Source of the DNA: Phycisphaerales bacterium
GTDB lineage: Bacteria; Planctomycetota; Phycisphaerae; SM23-33
Direction: 5' to 3'
DNA length: 19,236 nt
NCBI GenBank assembly: GCA_003485185.1
Contig: DNAS01000045.1
Span: 30,193-49,428, forward strand
The notes beneath the pieces are model-generated. The model ran no database searches. It was not told the origin of the DNA and was given only the letters and a program-made list of their open reading frames with translations. The translations under genes were made by a program, and so were the position numbers. Below are positions 14,077 to 19,236 of this stretch, piece by piece. Every line of letters begins with the position of its first letter. The stretch's first letter is position 1.

Positions 14077-14409
14077 ATGGACACGCGACACATGATGGAA
14101 AGGCGCAGGACAAGTCGGGCACTGCGTGTTCGGGAGGTCGCCGAGCGACTCGCGATGTCGCACGACCAAGTGACGCGGTTGATTCGCGCCGGCAAGATCC
14201 GCGCATTCAACATCACCGAAAACGACCATCCGAAACGCCCCGAGTTCCGCATATTCGAGGACGAGGTCGTTCGTTTTGTCGAGAGCCGCCAGATCATTGC
14301 AACGCCGATACCTGACGGTCGGGTCGTAAGGCGCTCGGCGAGGCGAAAGCGGCAGCTGCAAGGGCCGATGGACTACTTTCCAGATTTCGGCGGGAACAAC
14401 CAGTCGTGA
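14077..14409 (+). CDS. Excisionase-like HTH (MerR/Xis fold) DNA-binding protein
   Basis: 110 residues from ATG 14077; ATG 14092 is an alternative and neither has a strong ribosome-binding site. The core is a winged-helix excisionase-type domain: RALRVREVAERLAMSHDQVTRLIRAGKIRAFNI, then a wing loop with KRPEFRIFEDEVVRFVESR. This is the HTH_17/excisionase-family pattern, where the domain binds element ends and directs excision or acts as a regulator. The C-terminus is basic (VRRSARRKRQ) and then acidic/aromatic. It is convergent with the integrase and their 3' ends overlap by 37 bp (14373-14409), so expression of each would produce antisense RNA to the other. Context and fold together suggest a recombination directionality factor for that integrase. 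Confidence 0.7.
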   Translation: MDTRHMMERRRTSRALRVREVAERLAMSHDQVTRLIRAGKIRAFNITENDHPKRPEFRIFEDEVVRFVESRQIIATPIPDGRVVRRSARRKRQLQGPMDYFPDFGGNNQS

Positions 14410-15551
14410 ACGTAATCCGTCACCTTTCGCAGGCGAAGGACAGGGAGACACTCTATGTACTCGCCGTCGGCGTCACTTCGCTGATGCCCCATGATCCATC
14501 GGATGGCCTCGGTGTCCCGCAACTCGGCCCCGATGGTCCTCAGGGTATGGCGCAAGGCGTAGAAGTTCATCCCCGGTCTATACTGCTTGAGCCTTCGCAG
14601 CAGTTTGCCGTAGGCATCCGCTATCCCATCCTTTCTCACGAAACCGACAATCCTGCCGTCTTCCTTTTTGACGCGCTCCTCGATGAAGGGGTTGCCCCAC
14701 CTGGTCAGGAATACCCGTCCCTCAGCGCGATTGCCGATCACGTCGTTCAGGGCCGCCAACGTCTCCGGCCAAAGGGGGACGACTCGCCCGATGCCAGTCT
14801 TGCCACGGGCATAGTCGATCGTCTTCTTCTTGGCGTCGATCATGTCGATGAGGAGCTGAGCGCAGTCCTCGTTGCCGAGACCGCCGTTTATGCCCAGCAG
14901 GATCATTGCCCGCAAGGCATCCGTGGCTGCCTCAAGTTGGTGCCGGATTTGCGCAGCCGTAAACATGCGATCCCCGCGCTGCCGACGCCTGATGGCGCGT
15001 TCGAGCCGCTTAGCCCTTTGGGAAGGAAGACTGAAGTAGGTTCCGAATCGCACGGGCTTTTCGAGAAGCTCGTTTTCGAAGCCCCACTTGAACATCGATC
15101 TGATGATCTTGACGAACTTGGCACGCCCGTCAAAGCCGTACTTTTCGAAGAGGTGGTTCCGCAGGGGCTGGAAGTCGGCTGCCTTGAGCGTTTGGACCGG
15201 GACGTGCGGACCGAGGATCTCGACGGCAAACCTGGCGGCCATGTGATATTCCGACCAAGTCCTGGGCCGTAGTTCCTCCGCAGCAACCCGCTCCTGTTGA
15301 TAGGTCAACCATCGATTGGCCAGGTCCTTGACCGTCAGGCCGAGATCTGAACCGGGCGGAGGGGCCTCATGTCCGGCATCGAGGAACGGCTTCTGCCGAT
15401 AGTATTCCGCAAGGGCCGCGTTCAGGTCCTCCCATCGGCCGAAGTACCGCAGGCGTCCTTGGATTTTCTTCGCCCATTGACCGTTGCGGTGGGCAAACAG
15501 GGGGCAGCCCGGAGGCTTTCGTGGCCTCTTTTTTCCGGCAGGCGCTGGCAT
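14373..15551 (-). CDS. Tyrosine recombinase / integrase with divergent catalytic boxes
   Basis: 392 residues from ATG 15551, with GAGG about 11 nt upstream. A basic N-terminus is followed by a short arm-binding-like strand region (HRNGQWAKKIQGRLRYFGRW), a SAM-like core-binding domain (LTVKDLANRWLTYQ to about 160) and the catalytic domain from about 200. Catalytic landmarks: K251 in ARGKTGIGR, box II N-F-Y331-A-L-R334-H335-T, M-G-H356 and the nucleophile Y365 in DGEYIE. The first Arg, usually in a GLRxxE motif, is replaced in INGGLGNEDC (222-230), and the first box II His is Tyr331. From memory, this GxGNxDC form is characteristic of a planctomycete integrase group, so it need not mean inactivity. 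The gene starts 122 bp beyond the 3' end of tRNA-Gln, the classic site for an integrase of a tRNA-inserted element, and has a strong promoter at 15601-15630. Confidence 0.9.
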   Translation of the reverse strand: MPAPAGKKRPRKPPGCPLFAHRNGQWAKKIQGRLRYFGRWEDLNAALAEYYRQKPFLDAGHEAPPPGSDLGLTVKDLANRWLTYQQERVAAEELRPRTWSEYHMAARFAVEILGPHVPVQTLKAADFQPLRNHLFEKYGFDGRAKFVKIIRSMFKWGFENELLEKPVRFGTYFSLPSQRAKRLERAIRRRQRGDRMFTAAQIRHQLEAATDALRAMILLGINGGLGNEDCAQLLIDMIDAKKKTIDYARGKTGIGRVVPLWPETLAALNDVIGNRAEGRVFLTRWGNPFIEERVKKEDGRIVGFVRKDGIADAYGKLLRRLKQYRPGMNFYALRHTLRTIGAELRDTEAIRWIMGHQRSDADGEYIECLPVLRLRKVTDYVHDWLFPPKSGK

Positions 15552-15577
15552 CGGCTGAACACCTCATGTCACCCCTG

Positions 15578-15599
15578 CGGGTGTCGCATCGGGTGTCGC
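15578..15599. repeat. Tandem 10-bp direct repeat in the integrase leader
   Basis: CGGGTGTCGC occurs at 15578-15587 and 15590-15599, separated by two bases, i.e. one helical turn and a bit (12 bp) apart. It lies between the integrase -10 and its start codon. Same-face tandem repeats here suit a repressor, an excisionase, or integrase arm-type sites. No protein is assigned. Confidence 0.45.
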
Positions 15600-15600
15600 C

Positions 15601-15630
15601 ATTATATAAAGCCGAATCGCCTTCTGTCAA
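15601..15630 (-). promoter_or_regulatory. Integrase promoter (TTGACA-18-TATAAT)
   Basis: On the minus strand a perfect TTGACA (15630-15625) and a perfect TATAAT (15606-15601) are 18 bp apart. The predicted start is near 15594, giving a leader of about 43 nt. This is the best consensus promoter in the window, and would express the integrase strongly unless repressed. Confidence 0.8.
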
Positions 15631-15639
15631 CGCGCAAAT

Positions 15640-15666
15640 ATAAGCCCCGCCATAAGCGGGGCTTAT
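15640..15666 (-). terminator. Terminator hairpin downstream of tRNA-Gln
   Basis: ATAAGCCCCGC and GCGGGGCTTAT are perfect 11-bp arms around a 5-nt loop, 7 nt beyond the tRNA 3' end. On the minus strand they are followed by the short T-containing run ATATTTG. It would end tRNA transcription and insulate the integrase promoter just beyond it. The symmetry would let it work in both directions. Confidence 0.7.
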
Positions 15667-15672
15667 TCGACA

Positions 15673-15743
15673 CTGGGGATCTAGGATTCGAACCTAGACT
15701 AACTGATCCAGAGTCAGTTGTGCTACCGTTACACTAATCCCCA
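15673..15743 (-). tRNA. tRNA-Gln (anticodon CTG)
   Basis: The minus strand folds as a complete 71-nt tRNA. The acceptor arms are TGGGGAT/ATCCCCA with discriminator G, the D loop contains AACGGTAG, and the anticodon stem ACTGA/TCAGT encloses the loop CTCTGGA, giving anticodon CTG. The T arm is CTAGG-TTCGAAT-CCTAG. CCA is not encoded. It has its own sigma70-like promoter upstream and a hairpin terminator downstream. The integrase gene lies directly beyond its 3' end, making the 3' half the expected attachment site of that element. Confidence 0.95.
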
Positions 15744-15795
15744 GTGGGTGCAGCTCTGACTCTCAACGGCCCGCGGGCCGTCGCACAACTGACTC
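15711..15795. repeat. 13-bp inverted repeat linking tRNA-Gln to its own leader
   Basis: GAGTCAGTTGTGC is at 15711-15723 on the plus strand, inside the tRNA gene. Its exact reverse complement GCACAACTGACTC is at 15783-15795 in the tRNA leader, at the predicted transcription start. The 5' end of the precursor could therefore pair perfectly with the D-arm/anticodon-arm region of the same molecule. Confidence 0.6.
15766..15781. repeat. Perfect 16-bp palindrome in the tRNA-Gln leader
   Basis: ACGGCCCGCGGGCCGT is a perfect GC-rich palindrome between the tRNA promoter and the mature 5' end, nested inside the 13-bp inverted repeat. It could be a protein-binding site or a stem in the precursor RNA. 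Confidence 0.55.
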
Positions 15796-15800
15796 GGCAG

Positions 15801-15829
15801 AGCGTATCGGGCGGCAGCGGAAATGTCAA
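15801..15829 (-). promoter_or_regulatory. tRNA-Gln promoter (TTGACA-17-TACGCT)
   Basis: On the minus strand TTGACA (15829-15824) is followed after 17 bp by TACGCT (15806-15801). The predicted start at about 15794 leaves a leader of about 50 nt before the tRNA. Spacing is ideal and the -35 is perfect. Confidence 0.75.
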
Positions 15830-15860
15830 GTTGGATTCGCCCCCTGCCTCCGCGGCGCGT

Positions 15861-15886
15861 AAAAAAGGGGCGGCAAACGCCGCCCC
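15861..15886 (-). terminator. Intrinsic terminator of the PilZ gene
   Basis: On the minus strand GGGGCGGC-GTTT-GCCGCCCC forms an 8-bp GC stem with a 4-nt loop, followed directly by TTTTTT. It lies 46 bp past the PilZ stop codon: a textbook rho-independent terminator. Confidence 0.92.
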
Positions 15887-15932
15887 GCGACCCGAAAACC
15901 GCAGCCCCCCTGCCCCAGATGTCTCCATCCTC

Positions 15933-16286
15933 TTACGCTGCGGCAAACGCCCACTGCGGCACGCCGGTGGTCGTGGCAGCAGCGAAATTATCGAATTCCA
16001 GCCCGATGTTGTATCCTTCGCTGCCCGGGCGGCAGCGAACGACGCGGGCGTACAGGTTCCGCCGGCCCACGCCTGGCGTGCCGGGAAGGCTCAGGACGAC
16101 GCGCTGCCCGGGATAATAGGGACGGTCCGACACGGCGCCCATTCCACTCTTGGAGATGTCCTGCATGTGGAGTGTGTCGAGAACCTCGCCCCCGTCCGGG
16201 TCCAAGCGGATGCCCTGAAGCGTCAGGCGAAGTTGCGTCCGCGGATGCCGCCGACGTTCTTGTCCGTATGTGTCCGTGTTGCTCAT
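15933..16286 (-). CDS. PilZ-domain protein (probable c-di-GMP receptor)
   Basis: 117 residues from ATG 16286, with AGGAG about 10 nt upstream. The two PilZ signatures are present: the RxxxR loop as R12-R-H-P-R16 near the N-terminus, and D43-I-S45-K-S-G48 at the second box, where the family has D/N-x-S-x-x-G. Strands VVLSLPG, NLYARVVRCRPG and YNIGLEFDNF complete the beta-barrel. PilZ domains bind cyclic di-GMP and act on motility, polysaccharide synthesis or transcription through protein contacts. This is a stand-alone domain, so it probably works as an adaptor. It is monocistronic: its own terminator lies at 15861-15886 and a probable promoter (TTGCCA-18-TATTTA, 16377-16348) lies upstream, back-to-back with the cobA-hemD promoter region. 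The partner is unknown. Confidence 0.9.
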   Translation of the reverse strand: MSNTDTYGQERRRHPRTQLRLTLQGIRLDPDGGEVLDTLHMQDISKSGMGAVSDRPYYPGQRVVLSLPGTPGVGRRNLYARVVRCRPGSEGYNIGLEFDNFAAATTTGVPQWAFAAA

Positions 16287-16347
16287 GGAGAATGCTCCTA
16301 AAGCATTACAGGTCCAATGGGCACATCGACGGGAGCGGGAGAGGTCT

Positions 16348-16398
16348 TAAATAAGCGAAAGTTTTTTTTCGTGGCAAATTCCGGCCCCTTCGTACAAT
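16348..16398. promoter_or_regulatory. Divergent promoters for PilZ and cobA-hemD
   Basis: Minus strand: TTGCCA (16377-16372) and TATTTA (16353-16348), 18 bp apart, would serve the PilZ gene. Plus strand: TACAAT (16393-16398) lies six bases before the cobA-hemD ATG and lacks a good -35. An 8-nt T run (plus strand) sits between them. Confidence 0.4.
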
Positions 16399-16404
16399 AC
16401 GGCC

Positions 16405-17946
16405 ATGAGTCGTCAAAAACATCCCGGGCTGGCTGTGCTGGTCGGCGCGGGCCCCGGCGAGGCGGGGCTGATTACCGTCGCGGGCAGCCAGTGGCTAAGC
16501 CGCGCCGACGCAGTAGTTTACGACCGGCTGGCTAACGAGGCCCTCCTCGAACTGTGCCCGGCGGCTGCTCGGCGGATCTACGTGGGCAAGACTCCCGGGC
16601 GCGACGGACCCAGCCAGGACGAGATTAACCGCCTGCTTGTTGAAACCTGTTGGCAATGTTCGGTGGTGGTCCGCCTCAAGGGGGGCGACCCGCTGGTGTT
16701 CGGGCGCGGGGCCGAGGAGGCCGACGCCCTGTCCGCCGCGGGGGTGCCCTTCCGGATCGTGCCGGGAGTGACGGCCGCCGTCGCCGCCGCAGCCTGCGCG
16801 GGCATTCCCCTGACGGATCGTCGCGCGGCGTCGTCGGTGGCGTTCGTCACCGGCCACGAAGACCCCGCCAAGACCGAATCGTCCCTGAACTGGCGCGCCC
16901 TGGCAGGGATCGACACCGTGGTGTTCTACATGGGCGTGGGCAACCTGGAGACGATCGCCCGCCGGTTTATCGAAGCCGGCCGAGCGCCCGACACGCCCGC
17001 CGCGGTCGTCTGCAACGCCTCTTCGCCACGCCAGCGGACGGTGTCGGGCACGTTGGCGACGATCGCCCAAGTGGTGACGGCTGCGAAACTCGCCCCGCCA
17101 GCGGTGGTCATCGTCGGGCCGACCGTGGCGATGCGCGAGCGCCTGGCGTGGGTGGAAAAGCTGCCCCTATGGGGGCGGACGATCCTTGTCACGCGCCCCC
17201 GCGCGCAGATGCCTTCTCTGGCCGCGGCGCTCACCGAGAGCGGCGCGGAAGTGCTCGAATGCCCCGTACTCGAGATTGCCCCGCCGGTTTCGCCGGAGGT
17301 GCTGGATGCGGCGCTGCTGCGCCTGGGCGAGTTCGACTGGCTGGTGCTGACCAGCGCCAACGGCGTGGCGGCCGTCTTCGACCGTCTGGATGCGCTCGGG
17401 CGGGACACTCGCGCGCTGGCGTGCGTGCGGGTGGCGGCCATCGGCCCACCTACAGCCGAGGCGCTCCGCGCCCGCGGCGTCCGCGCGGACATGGTTGCCC
17501 GCCCGCACACGACCGAGGCGCTGGCCGAGGCGCTGATCGCCGCGGAAGAAGCCGCCGGCGGGCGCTTCCTGCTGGCGCGGGCCGACATCGCCACCGACAC
17601 GCTGCCGCGGATGCTCCGCGCCGCCGGCGCGCACGTCGAAGAAGTCTCGGCCTATCGCACCGTCCGCCCCGTCGCCCTGCCGCAGCACGTCATGGAAACG
17701 CTGGTGGCCGGCGCGGTGGACTGGATCACGTTCACTTCGGCCTCGACGGTGGAGAATTTTTTCGCGATGGCGGCGGGGGTGGACTTGTCGCCGGTACGTC
17801 TTGCCGCCATCGGCCCGGTGACGGCCGAGGCGCTCCGTGCACGGGGCCTGAAACCCCACGCCGTCGCCGACGAACACACCGCCGGTGGGCTCGCGGCGGC
17901 GATTCTCAACGCTGAGGGCGATTCGTCGCGAGGCCGCACGTCATGA
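16405..17946 (+). CDS. cobA-hemD: Fused uroporphyrinogen-III C-methyltransferase / uroporphyrinogen-III synthase
   Basis: 513 residues carrying two enzymes of tetrapyrrole synthesis. Residues about 8-250 are the SAM-dependent methyltransferase (CobA/SUMT), which makes precorrin-2 for sirohaem and cobalamin: VGAGPGEAGLIT (13-24), VVYDRLAN, GKTPGRDGPSQDEIN, VVRLKGGDPLVFGRGAEE and VVFYMGVGNLE are its signature boxes. From about residue 258 (GRTILVTRPRAQ) to the end is HemD, which closes hydroxymethylbilane to uroporphyrinogen III: GAEVLECPVLEI, DWLVLTSANGV, VAAIGPPTAEALRARG, DWITFTSASTVENF and LAAIGPVTAEALRARG. Such fusions are known in several phyla and channel the intermediate. The start ATG 16405 has no upstream ribosome-binding site, and a TACAAT lies six bases before it, so a leaderless mRNA is possible. 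Its stop overlaps the next start (ATGA). Confidence 0.95.
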   Translation: MSRQKHPGLAVLVGAGPGEAGLITVAGSQWLSRADAVVYDRLANEALLELCPAAARRIYVGKTPGRDGPSQDEINRLLVETCWQCSVVVRLKGGDPLVFGRGAEEADALSAAGVPFRIVPGVTAAVAAAACAGIPLTDRRAASSVAFVTGHEDPAKTESSLNWRALAGIDTVVFYMGVGNLETIARRFIEAGRAPDTPAAVVCNASSPRQRTVSGTLATIAQVVTAAKLAPPAVVIVGPTVAMRERLAWVEKLPLWGRTILVTRPRAQMPSLAAALTESGAEVLECPVLEIAPPVSPEVLDAALLRLGEFDWLVLTSANGVAAVFDRLDALGRDTRALACVRVAAIGPPTAEALRARGVRADMVARPHTTEALAEALIAAEEAAGGRFLLARADIATDTLPRMLRAAGAHVEEVSAYRTVRPVALPQHVMETLVAGAVDWITFTSASTVENFFAMAAGVDLSPVRLAAIGPVTAEALRARGLKPHAVADEHTAGGLAAAILNAEGDSSRGRTS

Positions 17947-18728
17947 GCGGGTCGATGGAAGTCCTCTTTCTCGGAACGGGCACGTCGCACGGGGTGCCGA
18001 TGATCGCCTGCCGTTGTCCGGTGTGCACGTCGGACGACCCGCGCGATCGGCGGTTCCGCAGCAGCGTGGCGGTGCGCCTGGCCAACGGGCGGGTGATCCT
18101 GATCGACGCGGCGCCGGAGTTTCGCCTGGCGGCCGTCGCCGGCGGGCTGGACCGCGTGGACGCCGTGCTCCTGACGCACGCGCACGCCGATCACCTCATG
18201 GGCCTGGACGACCTGCGCCGGTTCAACGACGTGGCGCGGGCGGCCATCCCCTGCCTGGGGTTGCCCGAAGACATCACCATCGCGAGGCGGTGCTTCGCCC
18301 ACGCCGACCGCCCCTACCGCGGCGACGGCTGGCCCGCGCTGGAGTTCGGCGCAATCGACGGGCCCCGCGCGATGTGCGGGACGACCGTCACGCCGGTTCC
18401 GCTGCTTCACGGCCGGCAGAAGGTGCTGGGCTTCCGCATCGGCGATTTCGCCTACTGCACCGACTGCTCGGAGATTCCGCCCGAGGGCATGGCGATGCTG
18501 GGCGGGCTGGACCTGCTGGTGCTGGACGGTCTGCGCCATACGCCGCACCCGACGCACTTCAACATCGCCGGCGCGTTGGCGGTGATTGACGCCCTGCGTC
18601 CCCGGCGGGCGCTGCTGACGCACATTGCCCACGAGATTTCGCACGCCAAGACGTCGGCGGAGCTGCCGCCGGGGGTGCAGCTTGCCTGGGACGGCCTGCG
18701 GGTGACGGTTCCAGCCGAAGCACAATGA
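17943..18728 (+). CDS. MBL-fold metallohydrolase (PhnP-like)
   Basis: 261 residues. ATG 17943 shares ATGA with the cobA-hemD stop, implying coupled translation; an internal ATG at 17955 is a possible alternative. The N-terminus EVLFLGTGTSHGVPMIACRCPVC is characteristic of PhnP-like MBL proteins, the Cys pair probably forming a structural zinc site. The metal-binding motif is HAHADH in LLTHAHADHLMGLDDLRRF. Further ligands are likely H in PLLHGRQ, D in YCTDCSEIPP, and H in LLTHIAHEISH. PhnP cleaves cyclic phosphodiesters of ribose in phosphonate breakdown, and relatives act on other phosphodiesters; the true substrate here is unknown. No phosphonate genes are present. Its coupling to a tetrapyrrole gene is more likely a shared operon than a pathway link. 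Confidence 0.88.
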   Translation: MSGSMEVLFLGTGTSHGVPMIACRCPVCTSDDPRDRRFRSSVAVRLANGRVILIDAAPEFRLAAVAGGLDRVDAVLLTHAHADHLMGLDDLRRFNDVARAAIPCLGLPEDITIARRCFAHADRPYRGDGWPALEFGAIDGPRAMCGTTVTPVPLLHGRQKVLGFRIGDFAYCTDCSEIPPEGMAMLGGLDLLVLDGLRHTPHPTHFNIAGALAVIDALRPRRALLTHIAHEISHAKTSAELPPGVQLAWDGLRVTVPAEAQ

Positions 18729-18742
18729 CGGCAGGTGCGATA

Positions 18743-18771
18743 TTGAACGATCCGCCCCGAGCCCGTAAGAT
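18743..18771 (+). promoter_or_regulatory. Promoter of the leuC-like gene (TTGAAC-17-TAAGAT)
   Basis: TTGAAC (18743-18748) and TAAGAT (18766-18771) are 17 bp apart, 62 bp before the leuC-like ATG. The first element starts 15 bp after the preceding stop codon, so the gene probably has its own transcript. Confidence 0.55.
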
Positions 18772-18833
18772 CGGCAGTTCGTCCCGGCGAGTACGGGCCG
18801 GGTGCGGATTCCTGCGCGATCGGAAGTGAAACT

Positions 18834-19236
18834 ATGAAGATGACCATCACGGAAAAGATTCTCGCGAAACACGCCGGGCGAAAGTCGGTCCGTCCGGGCG
18901 AAAACGTCTGGGTGAACGTGGACGTGCTGATGACGCACGACATCTGCGGGCCCGGCACCATCGGCGTGTTCCAGAGCGAGTTCGGGAAGGACGCGAAGGT
19001 GTTCGACCCGGCGAAGGTGGTGATCATGCCGGATCATTACATCTTCACAGCCGACGAGAAGTCGCACCGGAACATCGAGATCCTGCGCGAATTCGCCCGC
19101 CGGCAGGGGCTGAAGTATTTTTACGACCCGGACTTCATCATCGCCGGCCGGGCCGGCGTGCCGGAACCTTATCGCGACTACGACAAGACGAGCTACCGGG
19201 GCGTCTGCCACGTGGCGCTGCCCCAGAACGGCCACA
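18834..19236 (+). CDS. leuC: 3-isopropylmalate dehydratase large subunit family, N-terminal part (runs off right edge)
   Basis: ATG 18834 follows GGAAGTG at a suitable distance, and the frame stays open to the window end, giving 134 residues. MTITEKILAKHAGRKSVRPGE is the standard opening of the LeuC/homoaconitase large subunit. VDVLMTHDICGPGTIGVF and VVIMPDHYIFTADEKSHRN cover the early substrate-loop and the D-H pair that helps position substrate near the 4Fe-4S cluster. KYFYDPDFIIAGRAGVPEPY and YRGVCHVALPQNGH follow. The sequence matches the LeuC2-type group of the aconitase superfamily. LeuC with LeuD interconverts 2- and 3-isopropylmalate in leucine synthesis; homoaconitase has very similar N-termini, so the substrate is not fixed by this part. 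The Fe-S cysteines lie beyond the visible end. Transcribed from its own probable promoter. Confidence 0.88.
   Translation, partial: MKMTITEKILAKHAGRKSVRPGENVWVNVDVLMTHDICGPGTIGVFQSEFGKDAKVFDPAKVVIMPDHYIFTADEKSHRNIEILREFARRQGLKYFYDPDFIIAGRAGVPEPYRDYDKTSYRGVCHVALPQNGH

Noticed and set aside
14406..15272. Plus-strand frame opposite the integrase
   Set aside because: Antisense to a clear tyrosine recombinase; no motifs of its own.
7834..15743. A single element with matching att sites at both ends
   Set aside because: The left fragment is tRNA-Gly and the right tRNA is Gln. They share only the conserved T-loop bases, so they cannot be a direct-repeat att pair.
16650..17915. Second plus-strand frame inside cobA-hemD
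   Set aside because: Gly/Arg-rich frame within a gene with unmistakable CobA and HemD boxes; an effect of high GC.
17652..19235. Long minus-strand open frame across the MBL and leuC genes
   Set aside because: It covers three real plus-strand genes and shows only shadow composition.
1..19236. CRISPR array or retron-like repeat cassette
   Set aside because: I saw no regularly spaced repeats of about 25-40 bp and no cas or reverse-transcriptase motifs on either strand.

Overview
The window looks like a chromosomal segment of a GC-rich planctomycete-type bacterium, most likely from the Phycisphaerae or a neighbouring PVC lineage. Clues are a PEP-CTERM sorting tail, a prepilin-type protein with a DGH-type C-terminal motif, secreted DNRLRE and LamG-like proteins, a LacI regulator paired with a GH28-like protein, and an integrase of the type I associate with planctomycetes. 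This placement is inference; there is no rRNA to confirm it.

Left block (1-7731): a carbohydrate/cell-surface locus. On the minus strand, reading leftwards, are a LacI-family regulator (GTG start at 5832), a prepilin-like protein, a PEP-CTERM-anchored DNRLRE protein, a second unanchored DNRLRE paralogue, an FAD-dependent oxidoreductase and the start of a secreted LamG-like protein cut by the window edge. Divergent from lacI is a GH28-family (polygalacturonase-like) gene. The 423-bp divergent region holds a good minus-strand promoter and inverted repeats that could be LacI operators. One of them closely resembles an inverted repeat upstream of the FAD oxidoreductase.

Middle block (about 7834-15743): an accessory island bounded by tRNA sequence. 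On its left is the 3' half of a tRNA-Gly(TCC) gene with no recognisable 5' half. On its right is an intact tRNA-Gln(CTG) with its own promoter and terminator, and directly beyond its 3' end a tyrosine recombinase gene. Between them lie an IS630 transposase remnant that cuts into a small unknown gene, a zinc-ribbon micro-protein, a SAM-dependent methyltransferase, an IS91-type Y2 transposase, a 499-residue orphan protein with a C-terminal Cys/His cluster, and an excisionase-like HTH protein convergent with and overlapping the integrase. The two flanking tRNAs differ, so this looks like a mosaic of at least two integration events rather than one clean element.

Right block (15744-19236): core chromosome. 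It holds a PilZ-domain gene with a textbook terminator, a fused cobA-hemD gene for uroporphyrinogen-III methylation and synthesis, an MBL-fold hydrolase coupled to it by an ATGA overlap, and the start of a leuC-type dehydratase gene. The tRNA-Gln leader is unusual: its predicted 5' end carries 13 nt exactly complementary to the D-arm/anticodon-arm region of its own tRNA, next to a perfect 16-bp palindrome.

The most novel-looking items are the tRNA-Gln leader structure, the two-tRNA mosaic island with its orphan 499-residue protein, and the shared inverted repeat linking the lacI and oxidoreductase upstream regions.
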